Positions 1 through 5,293 of a stretch of 5,293 nucleotides of DNA are shown here, in pieces (within the stretch, counting starts at the first letter, position 1; each line of letters opens with the position of its first letter). A model generated the notes under the pieces. The model made no database searches. It was not told the origin of the DNA and worked only from the letters and a program-made list of their open reading frames with translations. The translations under genes and the position numbers were made by a program. The stretch covers positions 2,904 to 8,196 of the forward strand of contig DMYK01000039.1 in the NCBI GenBank assembly GCA_003483675.1, in the 5' to 3' direction. The DNA comes from Microcoleaceae cyanobacterium UBA11344 (GTDB lineage: Bacteria > Cyanobacteriota > Cyanobacteriia > Cyanobacteriales > Microcoleaceae).

Positions 1-26
1 GTCAACTTCCTGAAAGGACAATTGAG

Positions 27-473
27 ATGGACGATTCGCAAAATTTTCTCAAAGAAGACGATGTTTTGTCTACTCCTGCCAGCGCTTTAATGTATCAATG
101 CACCTTTAAAGTCAGCGAATTTTTGACGATTATGCAGTCAAAATTGCCAGAAGAAAAGTTGTTTACCGACGGTATGGATTGCGAAGTTTTAAGTGCAGGA
201 AAAGCTTGGAGAAAAGGCAAAATTAGGCTGCGTTTGGAGTTCTGCCAGAACGAGCCTGATCTGCCGGAACAACAAGCCCTGATGGTTCGACTTCGCTCAC
301 CAACCACCGCAGCCTCCGACGCACAAGATATCGCGCCAAACTATCCAGCAGATAGCTCAGACGAAACTGATACAGATGACGAATTAAATATCAGCGACTC
401 AACAGCAAGTAAGGATTTTCCTAGTTCTAGGTATCCAGACAATCACCCTCACAGTGTAGGAATGTGGAGCTAA
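27..473 (+). CDS. KGK-domain family protein, function unknown
   Basis: This 148-residue protein matches the cyanobacterial KGK-domain family. The signature lies at residues 61-74, where WRKGK (KGK at 63-65) is followed by an alternating basic/hydrophobic strand ending in LEFCQ. Family knowledge: KGK proteins occur mostly in cyanobacteria, often as several paralogues, and no biochemical role is known. The N-terminal 95 residues look like the folded domain; the C-terminal tail from about residue 97 is rich in Asp, Ser, Thr and Glu and is probably disordered. I see no signal peptide or membrane segment, so a cytosolic location is inferred. The ATG is preceded by AAGGA at 14-18 with an 8-base spacing, which supports this start. 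It is followed by a repeat-filled spacer before tilS, so cotranscription with tilS is possible but not shown. Family assignment is fairly sure; function is open. Confidence 0.85.
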   Translation: MDDSQNFLKEDDVLSTPASALMYQCTFKVSEFLTIMQSKLPEEKLFTDGMDCEVLSAGKAWRKGKIRLRLEFCQNEPDLPEQQALMVRLRSPTTAASDAQDIAPNYPADSSDETDTDDELNISDSTASKDFPSSRYPDNHPHSVGMWS

Positions 474-480
474 GATAGAA

Positions 481-543
481 GTTATTAGTTATTAGTTCTT
501 GGTTATGGGTTATTAGTTATTGGTTGTTCGTTATTAGTGTTAA
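481..543. repeat. Left heptamer array, consensus GTTATTA
   Basis: Nine consecutive 7-base units can be laid end to end without a gap from 481 to 543. Four are exactly GTTATTA, the others differ mostly by one or two bases, and the last (537-543) is the most divergent. Short tandemly repeated repetitive (STRR) heptamers are well known in filamentous cyanobacteria. The array begins 7 bases after the KGK stop codon. Its rotated unit TAGTTAT is nearly complementary to the units of the second array at 581-636, so the two could pair into a long imperfect hairpin. Confidence 0.85.
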
Positions 544-580
544 ATATAATTAACGACTAATATCTAAAAATTAGCAGTTT

Positions 581-636
581 ACAAATAACAACTAACAAAT
601 AACAAGTAACAACTAACAATTGACTAATGACTACTG
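581..636. repeat. Right heptamer array (ACAAATA/ACAACTA), overlapping the tilS start
   Basis: Eight 7-base units run in unbroken phase from 581 to 636. Units alternate between forms close to ACAAATA and ACAACTA; the last two are ACTAATG and ACTACTG. The tilS start codon (627-629) is the last three bases of the unit ACTAATG, and codons 2 and 3 plus the first base of codon 4 lie in the next unit. The units are roughly the reverse complement of those at 481-543, giving arms of about 55-60 bases around a loop of about 37 bases. The array leaves no purine-rich ribosome binding site in front of tilS. Confidence 0.8.
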
Positions 637-1694
637 AATGGACAAACCTCCACGCTCAACTACATCGGACACTTCGGCACCGAAAAATATTGCCGCCAAA
701 TCAGCGATTTCTAGTAGCTGTATCCGGCGGACAAGATTCTCTGTGCTTAATCCAATTACTGCTAGATTTGCAGCCAAAATGGGGCTGGCATCTCGCAATT
801 GCCCACTGCGATCACCGCTGGCGTTCCGATTCAGAAGCTTCGGCAAATCATGTCGCACAATTAGCTAAAAATTGGGGAATATCCTATTATTTGGAAACCG
901 CCGATCGCGTCGCTACTACAGAAGCCGCCGCCAGACAGTGGCGATATCACAGTTTAACCAAAATTGCGATCGCCCACAACTATCCCTACATTGTTACAGG
1001 CCACACCCAGAGCGATCGCGCCGAAACTCTTCTCTACAACCTGATTCGCGGCAGCGGTGCAGACGGACTTTCAGCCCTCACATGGGTTCGCCCCCTTGCC
1101 GATTTTCGATGGGAAAATCTCGATGACAATCCAGAATCCAAAATCCAAAATCCCAAATCCAAAATTTATTTAGTTCGTCCCCTACTCGACATAACTCGAT
1201 CGCAAACAGGTCAATTTTGTCAAGAGCAAAAACTACCCATTTGGGAAGATTCCACAAATCAAGATTTACAATATGCCCGCAACCGCATTCGAGGTGAATT
1301 ATTGCCTTATTTAGAAACTCATTTTAACCCAAAAGTCCAACAAGCACTAGGTCAAACAGCCGAAATCCTCCGCGCCGATGTCGAATATCTAGAACTTGCA
1401 GCTAGCGAGTTGCTACAGCGCGCAATTTTGGCAATTAACGAACCAGAACAGGTAAATTGTCAACTGCCAGTTAAATTAAACCGCCTGATTTTGCGCGCAG
1501 CACCCCAAGCTTTACAGCGACGGGCAATGCGACAACTATTACAACAAATATTACCGATCGCCCCCAGCTTTGAAAGCGTAGAAAAACTAACAAGCTTAAT
1601 CCTAGCCCCCAATCGATCGCAAACCGATCCCTTTCCCGGTGGAGCGATCGCTCGAGTCGAACACCCTGCGATCATTTTGGATCTAAAAAGTTAA
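627..1694 (+). CDS. tilS: tRNA(Ile)-lysidine synthetase TilS
   Basis: TilS uses ATP to attach lysine to C34 of the CAU-anticodon tRNA-Ile, so that it reads AUA and is charged with Ile; the enzyme is cytosolic and normally essential. The 355-residue product has the N-type PP-loop ATPase signature SGGQDS at residues 33-38, the family motif GHTQSDRAET at 125-134, EDSTN at 207-211 and RNRIR at 218-222, followed by a helical C-terminal region. The length suits the shorter cyanobacterial form, which lacks much of the extended C-terminus of the E. coli enzyme. The ATG gives an N-terminus of the usual length before the PP-loop but has no Shine-Dalgarno sequence and sits in a heptamer array. Residues 168-180 are an in-frame heptamer-repeat insert between the catalytic motifs. 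All catalytic motifs are intact, so the gene is probably functional. It converges on hmpF with a 14-base gap. Confidence 0.96.
   Translation: MTTEWTNLHAQLHRTLRHRKILPPNQRFLVAVSGGQDSLCLIQLLLDLQPKWGWHLAIAHCDHRWRSDSEASANHVAQLAKNWGISYYLETADRVATTEAAARQWRYHSLTKIAIAHNYPYIVTGHTQSDRAETLLYNLIRGSGADGLSALTWVRPLADFRWENLDDNPESKIQNPKSKIYLVRPLLDITRSQTGQFCQEQKLPIWEDSTNQDLQYARNRIRGELLPYLETHFNPKVQQALGQTAEILRADVEYLELAASELLQRAILAINEPEQVNCQLPVKLNRLILRAAPQALQRRAMRQLLQQILPIAPSFESVEKLTSLILAPNRSQTDPFPGGAIARVEHPAIILDLKS
1128..1162. repeat. In-gene heptamer array AATCCAA (five units) within tilS
   Basis: Five tandem 7-base units run from 1128 to 1162: three are exactly AATCCAA and the first and fourth differ by one base. 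Seven-base units read in triplets give a 7-residue period, and here they encode NPESKIQ followed by NPKSKI (TilS residues 168-180). No stop arises in this frame, so the array behaves as a tolerated insertion. AATCCAA-type STRR heptamers are familiar from intergenic DNA of filamentous cyanobacteria; finding one inside an essential gene is less usual. It falls between the HxxxxDxxET motif and the YLVRPLL segment, probably in a surface loop. Confidence 0.85.
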
Positions 1695-1708
1695 CTTCCA
1701 ACTGACAA

Positions 1709-3460
1709 CTAAGGCAGATTGATCAAACCCGAAAGAACTTCCCGCAACTGAGCAACTACCTGAGCTTGCTGCTCACCACTGTGCACAGATCGATCGAGTA
1801 TCCCCGCCATCCCTTCCAGCTTTTCGCGCAGCCCCCTCAAATTATCCTGCACCGGCTGCAACATTTCTTGATAAACATTCACCCGGCCCCAAAGTTCCGC
1901 CACAGCACCTTTCTGGTTGAACACATTCTGCTCTAACTGTTTAATTTCATAGCGCTTCGCCTCAATTTCCCCATTTTGGCGGTTGACATTACCATCAATT
2001 TGAGCTATGACATCTCGCAACTGCTGAATTTCCTGCTCCAGCCTTTGCAAATCATTCCCCTGTTGCTGTCGCTGAGTATCGAGCTGTGCAATTATCGGCC
2101 CCAAATCCATGTCTCGATCTTGTTTTTGAGGATTCGCAGTACCCAGCCTGCGCCACAGCACCGTCTGATGCTGGCTCAAAACATCTTCCCGTTCCCGCAA
2201 CCTCAGCCGCTGTCCCACCAGAGTTTCATTCAACATCTGATAACTTTCCAGCTCATCTGCCATTTCATTTTCCAAAGCCATGCGATCGTACTCGCTAGCG
2301 GCTTGAATCTTCTTTTGCAGTTCCTCAATTGTCTCCTGCTGGAGCGTCAACTCCTCTTCTTGGTCATTCACAAACCGAAACACCTTTTCTAAATCCTGTT
2401 GCAGATTTTGGACTAGCCTCTGCAACTCGTCAACTGGCATCTTCTCCAGAGCTTGCACATCTACTACTTGTTGCACCGTACCCGCTGTACCCGCTGCCGA
2501 TGCCAGCCTCGAAAGTTGCTGTTTAAGCTCCTCAACTGCGCGAAAGAGCAAACGACACGACTGAACCTGCTCCTCTTTAGCGCTGAGGGTACTTTGCTGC
2601 CTGGCTCGATCGACCCTGGCGAGACTCAAAGCATCAGCCGCTTGATACCACTCCAGCCAGCGGTTCTGGATATTTTGATGTTGTCGATCGACCTCAACTT
2701 GCTGCTGCTGAGCATTGGCCCGTTTTTGCTCCAACTGCTGCCAGTGTAGATCCAGAATTGCCTGCTGAGCCCCCACAACACCCAAAGACTGATTCAGTTG
2801 TTCTCGAACCCCTTGTGCCGAAGCCACTGCCTCACCCAGCTTGTTCATCAACTCCTGAATCCTTTGGGCCTGCTGTGCATCGACAACCGCCCCTTGCTGC
2901 ACCTGAGACTGCTGAGTCGCCACCTGCTGCTGCTGGCCCCGCAATTGTTCCCAAGCCCTCTCAATTTCAAGACGACTGCGATCGACCTCATCCCGCAATC
3001 GGTTAGCTTCATCTCGAGTATTTTCGATTTCCGAGCGCTGCGCCTCCAGCCGCTCCAACTCATCCTCCATTTGAGCCAACTGCTCTTCCCGGGCTTGCAT
3101 TTCCATCTCCCGGCGATTGAGCTCCTGACTCGAAAACGTCAGAGAAGCCTTCCACTGTTCAATTTCTTCTTCCTTATCCTTAAACTTGTCCTGCAACCGC
3201 GAGAAATTTTGCAGAATGCTCACCAACTGGCGGGCCGCCTCCTGAATCCGCTGCACTTGCTTGCTAGCACTCAACTCCACCAGCACCAAAGTGCCGTCGT
3301 TAAACTTATTAGCTTCCTCCACTGGAATCACATCATCGATCGAGATTGCACTCCAATTGTGTTCTCCCCGCTGACAAGCTAGCAGTTTCAGTTCAGCCTT
3401 ACCGCCACCGAGGCCTTTAAAGCCACTTCTCTGTTTTTGTACTTCTGCTAGATACAGCAC
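1709..3460 (-). CDS. hmpF: Pilus motility protein HmpF (coiled-coil), GTG start
   Basis: With a GTG start at 3460-3458 this encodes 583 residues. The N-terminus (LYLAEVQKQ, then GGGKAELKLLACQRGEHNW to about residue 36) is the hallmark of cyanobacterial HmpF. Family knowledge: in Nostoc punctiforme HmpF localises dynamically at cell poles and is needed for type IV pilus activity and directed gliding of hormogonia. Residues 1-65 form a small globular domain. From about 85 to 315 there is a long Gln/Glu/Arg-rich coiled coil, then a Gly/Ala linker near 319-328 and a second coiled coil to near the end. No signal peptide or membrane helix is visible, so the protein is cytosolic and probably recruited to the pilus base or cell pole. 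An in-frame ATG at 3592 would add 44 residues that do not look like the family N-terminus, and the GTG has a strong ribosome binding site, so I prefer GTG. It is transcribed alone in this window, toward tilS. Confidence 0.87.
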   Translation of the reverse strand: MLYLAEVQKQRSGFKGLGGGKAELKLLACQRGEHNWSAISIDDVIPVEEANKFNDGTLVLVELSASKQVQRIQEAARQLVSILQNFSRLQDKFKDKEEEIEQWKASLTFSSQELNRREMEMQAREEQLAQMEDELERLEAQRSEIENTRDEANRLRDEVDRSRLEIERAWEQLRGQQQQVATQQSQVQQGAVVDAQQAQRIQELMNKLGEAVASAQGVREQLNQSLGVVGAQQAILDLHWQQLEQKRANAQQQQVEVDRQHQNIQNRWLEWYQAADALSLARVDRARQQSTLSAKEEQVQSCRLLFRAVEELKQQLSRLASAAGTAGTVQQVVDVQALEKMPVDELQRLVQNLQQDLEKVFRFVNDQEEELTLQQETIEELQKKIQAASEYDRMALENEMADELESYQMLNETLVGQRLRLREREDVLSQHQTVLWRRLGTANPQKQDRDMDLGPIIAQLDTQRQQQGNDLQRLEQEIQQLRDVIAQIDGNVNRQNGEIEAKRYEIKQLEQNVFNQKGAVAELWGRVNVYQEMLQPVQDNLRGLREKLEGMAGILDRSVHSGEQQAQVVAQLREVLSGLINLP

Positions 3461-3468
3461 ATTGATCG

Positions 3469-3475
3469 TCCTCTC
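3469..3475 (-). promoter_or_regulatory. Ribosome binding site of hmpF (GAGAGGA), supports the GTG start
   Basis: Read on the minus strand, GAGAGGA lies 8 bases before the GTG at 3460-3458. It is a close Shine-Dalgarno match at a good distance, and it decides the start in favour of GTG over the in-frame ATG codons at 3592 and 3508. A TAAAAT hexamer lies a further 13 bases upstream on the minus strand and could be a -10 element, but I see no -35 at a normal distance. Confidence 0.7.
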
Positions 3476-4050
3476 GCTTGATGTTATTTTACCAATCCAG
3501 ATCGGCATCCCTTTCCCAACTTTAGCAGCAAGAGATCGCACTGCCTGACTCAGGAGCGTCAAGCAAGCATTGCCCGATCGCGATCGCCACAACTTCTGGT
3601 TTACAGTATCAATCCCACTTGTTCAAGAGTAGCAAAACTGGGGGACCGCTACACCTCAAGGCCGAAAAAAGTCAACGGCTGGTAGAAGGCTGGCTTTCGG
3701 CTACGGTGCGCACAAAAGGGCGATCGCACCTTAGACTTCGATCGCCGCACGCGACGGTATTAGATGCGAGACGACTGGTCACCGTCAAATCAACCGCAGT
3801 TCAGCAGGCGACAGGCAGAATAGGGATTTAAACGGCGCTACGTTAGAATATGGGAATGCCAAGCGCGATCGCGAGAGAAGCGGGCGAAGCTCTCAACCAT
3901 TCACTCTCCTGGACCGGAGGGCCAATCAATGCCGAAGTGAAAGGCCCCGTGAATCTTGACCATAATTTAAAAACTTGGAGGGGGCTCGGCTGTTTGTGTG
4001 CCTTCAGGCTACTGCATCAAGTCCGTTTAATTCCATCCGCAACACGCCGG

Positions 4051-4092
4051 AATCCCCGCGCCATCGACGTAATCTATCGCTAGCGCGGGATT
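4051..4092. repeat. Strong inverted repeat (10-bp stem, one bulge)
   Basis: The left arm AATCCCCGCGC (4051-4061) pairs with the right arm GCGCGGGATT (4083-4092), with a single bulged C and a 21-base loop. There is no T-run after it on the plus strand, so a simple intrinsic terminator is not indicated. GC-rich hairpins of this general form mark the ends of many IS200/IS605 and tnpB-only elements, where they serve as transposase recognition sites and as the base of the guide RNA. It lies 78 bases left of the tnpB start, so it could belong to this element's left end or to the right end of an older element. Confidence 0.6.
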
Positions 4093-4135
4093 GACCCGAA
4101 TAGTAAAAGTCGCTACAGCTTCAGCTTCCGCCGTG

Positions 4136-4160
4136 TATACTGAGTCTTAGTTACAGGAAG
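4136..4160 (+). promoter_or_regulatory. Possible -10 box and ribosome binding site of tnpB
   Basis: TATACT at 4136-4141 resembles a -10 hexamer; the matching -35 position is weak. AGGAAG at 4155-4160 lies 10 bases before the ATG at 4171 and could serve as the ribosome binding site. The same GGAAGC (4156-4161) pairs with GCTTCC at 4124-4129, so the site may be masked in a stem with a 26-base loop. This is tentative. Confidence 0.35.
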
Positions 4161-4170
4161 CCGCCTGCAA

Positions 4171-5293
4171 ATGAAGTCTGCATATCCGTTCAACCTACGC
4201 CCTACGTTTCCCCCAGCCTCTGAGACTGACAGATGGCTGTCGTGCTGTTGTGCTCAATACAGCTTTTTGCTGGCCGATCGCATTAACCGATATAAGCAAG
4301 GCCGATTTCCGATTAAAGCTTGCCCTCTGGCTTGCCACCTACCTGATTTACAGGAACGTCCAGATTATTACAGCCAGAAAAGGCCGCTACCTCAACTCAA
4401 AAAATCCCAGCCTCGGCACACCGAGTTTTACTCTCAAGTCCTCCAAGATGTAGCTAAACGAGTTAAAGTAACTTTTGATAGATTTCTCAAAAGTGATAGC
4501 AATGGAAAGCGTAGCGGTAGACCAAGTTTTAAGGCACGCAATCGTTACCGAACTTTCACTTATCCCCAGATCAAAGAGGGATGTTTGCAAGACAAATTAA
4601 TAAATTTGCCAATGTTCGGAAAAGTTAAGGTAATCTTGCATCGCCCTCTGCCTGATGGGTTTAATGTTAAAACAGCCTCCGTCACCAAAACAACTGACGG
4701 CTACTACATTACGCTTTCATTGGAAGACGAGACAGTTCCCGAAATTAAGCCAGACTTCAACCCAGATAAAATCACTGGAATTGATGTAGGTTTAAAGGAA
4801 TTCTTAACAACTTCCGAAGGTGAAACGGTTGCTATTCCTCAATATTACCGCAAGGCACAAAAACGCCTACGGGTAATCCAAAAGCGTTTCACGACGCAAA
4901 AAAGGAAGCAACCGCAGGCAAAAAGCAGTTAAACAACTGGGCAAGCAACACAAGAAAGTTGCTGATAAACGCAAGGACTTTCATTTCAAGACGGCTAATT
5001 ACACCTGCTGTCAAAATACGACGTAATCGCAGTCGAAGATTTGAACGTCAAAGGGCTTGCTCGTACAAGATTGGCTAAATCTGTGTTGGATGCTGGGTGG
5101 TCAAGCTTTCTGTCAATACTAACAAATAAAGCCGTAAATGCTGGGAAAGTTGGTAGTCCCAGTAAGGGCCTATAATACTTCACAAGATTGCTCTAATTGC
5201 GACGGTAAAGTGCCTAAACAACTGCATGAGAGATGGCATGACTGCCCACATTGTGGGTGCTGTCTTGACCGCGATCATAATGCAGCTATTAAC
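4171..5293 (+). pseudogene. tnpB: TnpB (IS200/IS605 superfamily) RNA-guided nuclease, three frameshifts, cut by window end
   Basis: Intact TnpB is an RNA-guided DNA nuclease that helps its element persist; it has a RuvC fold and a zinc finger. From the ATG at 4171 the frame gives 253 residues to a TAA at 4930-4932. It covers the N-terminal part, the QVLQDVAKRV and GRPSFKARN segments and RuvC-I (GIDVGLKEF, Asp205). Homologous protein then continues in shifted frames. About 2 bases are lost between 4885 and 4903, after which the frame of 4889 reads [17 protein letters not shown]. An extra AC at 5003-5004 returns it to the first frame, giving Ruv[11 protein letters not shown] (Glu codon 5035-5037). 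An extra base near 5146-5149 shifts it again, giving CSNC (5189-5200), CPHC (5243-5254) and RuvC-III DRDHNAA (5267-5287). The C-terminal tail is beyond the window. The indels are inferred from family sequence as I know it. Decay is likely; sequencing error is the alternative. No tnpA is visible on the left. Confidence 0.88.
4171..5293 (+). mobile_element. tnpB-only (IS1341-like) element, ends not defined
   Basis: The tnpB pseudogene marks an IS200/IS605-type insertion. These elements need no target duplication and no classical terminal inverted repeats, so the left end cannot be fixed from sequence alone; it could lie between the hairpin at 4051-4092 and the ATG at 4171. The right end, with the expected guide RNA and end hairpin, is outside the window. 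With tnpB broken and tnpA absent on the visible side, the element would move only if supplied with TnpA from elsewhere. Confidence 0.6.

Larger units (their letters stand above)
966..3872. repeat. Scattered HIP1 palindromes GCGATCGC (six copies)
   Basis: Exact GCGATCGC octamers occur at 966-973, 1012-1019, 1644-1651 (all in tilS), 3580-3587 (upstream of hmpF), 3720-3727 and 3865-3872 (in the geneless segment). Six copies in 5.3 kb is far above chance and is the classic HIP1 over-representation of many cyanobacterial genomes. None lies in the hmpF coding sequence from its GTG start, in the KGK gene or in tnpB. The interval given simply spans the first to the last copy. Confidence 0.9.
3593..4170. 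other. Geneless GC-rich segment with many inverted repeats, nature unresolved
   Basis: This stretch of nearly 600 bases holds no gene I can support. From about 3640 to 3960 G+C is about 52-58% by hand count, against about one third in a sample of the adjacent tnpB (4441-4500). It is rich in short inverted repeats: GCCGAAA/TTTCGGC (3661-3667 with 3695-3701), GGTGCG/CGCACC (3705-3710 with 3725-3730), GGCGATCG/CGATCGCC (3719-3726 with 3739-3746) and GACGGT/ACCGTC (3753-3758 with 3781-3786). It ends in a strong hairpin at 4051-4092. Two short open frames (3619-3831 and 3850-4083, +) lack a ribosome binding site and recognisable motifs. Candidate explanations are a structured RNA (possibly an intron or ribozyme fragment), the 3' end of an older mobile element, or the upstream region of hmpF. 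None is proven. No tRNA or rRNA was seen. Confidence 0.45.

Noticed and set aside
481..636. CRISPR array
   Set aside because: The repeats are contiguous 7-base units without unique spacers, so this is a tandem heptamer array.
1695..1708. Shared bidirectional terminator between tilS and hmpF
   Set aside because: Only a short AT-rich palindrome (1688-1697) is present, with no GC-rich stem.
1976..2392. A 138-codon open frame opposite hmpF, along with other long frames antisense to it
   Set aside because: These are Leu/Pro/Gln-rich mirror translations of a Gln/Glu-rich coiled-coil gene, which has few stops on the opposite strand; no independent support exists.
3619..3831. A 70-codon open frame on the + strand
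   Set aside because: It overlaps several short inverted repeats, has no ribosome binding site and its translation resembles nothing I know.
3850..4083. A 77-codon open frame in the GC-rich segment as a gene
   Set aside because: No ribosome binding site, no recognisable domain, and its 3' end runs into the inverted repeat at 4051-4092. It may be chance in a GC-rich segment or a remnant of an older element's gene.
3706..4170. Calling a group II or group I intron outright upstream of tnpB
   Set aside because: Only a GTGCG and a structured appearance support it. No domain V, branch-point helix, group I P/Q/R/S core or reverse transcriptase gene is visible, so it is kept as a hypothesis only.
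4898..4904. Programmed frameshifting at the A6G run in tnpB
   Set aside because: The needed change there is +1 (or -2), not the -1 expected of an A-AAA-AAG slip site, and two more indels without slippery sequences follow. Slippage in transcription could repair only the first break.

Overview
The window looks like chromosomal DNA of a cyanobacterium, probably a filamentous one. Three lines of evidence support this: six copies of the HIP1 octamer GCGATCGC, heptanucleotide tandem repeats of the kind common in filamentous cyanobacteria, and the gene content (a KGK-domain protein and an HmpF-type motility protein, both typical of cyanobacteria). A genus cannot be fixed from this stretch; an Oscillatoria/Microcoleus-like relative is my inference.

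Layout from left to right. (1) 27-473 (+) encodes a small KGK-domain protein of unknown function. (2) 474-626 is an A/T-rich spacer built almost entirely of two facing arrays of 7-base repeats; the second array runs through the start codon of the next gene. (3) 627-1694 (+) is tilS, the tRNA-Ile lysidine synthetase, carrying a second kind of 7-base repeat (AATCCAA) in frame inside the coding sequence. (4) 1709-3460 (-) is hmpF, a long coiled-coil protein of type IV pilus motility. It converges on tilS with only 14 bp between the stop codons and most likely starts at a GTG with a good ribosome binding site, not at the furthest upstream ATG. (5) 3461-4170 has no gene I can support. Its core (about 3640-4060) is clearly richer in G+C than the tnpB next to it, is rich in short inverted repeats, and ends in a strong hairpin at 4051-4092. 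(6) 4171 to the window end (+) is a tnpB gene of the IS200/IS605 superfamily, without a tnpA in view. It is broken by three small indels but still shows all three RuvC motifs and both zinc-finger CxxC pairs.

The genes do not form one operon or pathway. tilS is a housekeeping tRNA-modification gene, hmpF belongs to surface motility, and the right third is a decaying mobile element with an unexplained, structured segment on its left. The points most worth a second look are the heptamer repeats that touch tilS at its start codon and in its interior, and the nature of the GC-rich segment between hmpF and tnpB. I did not find a convincing new multi-gene system.
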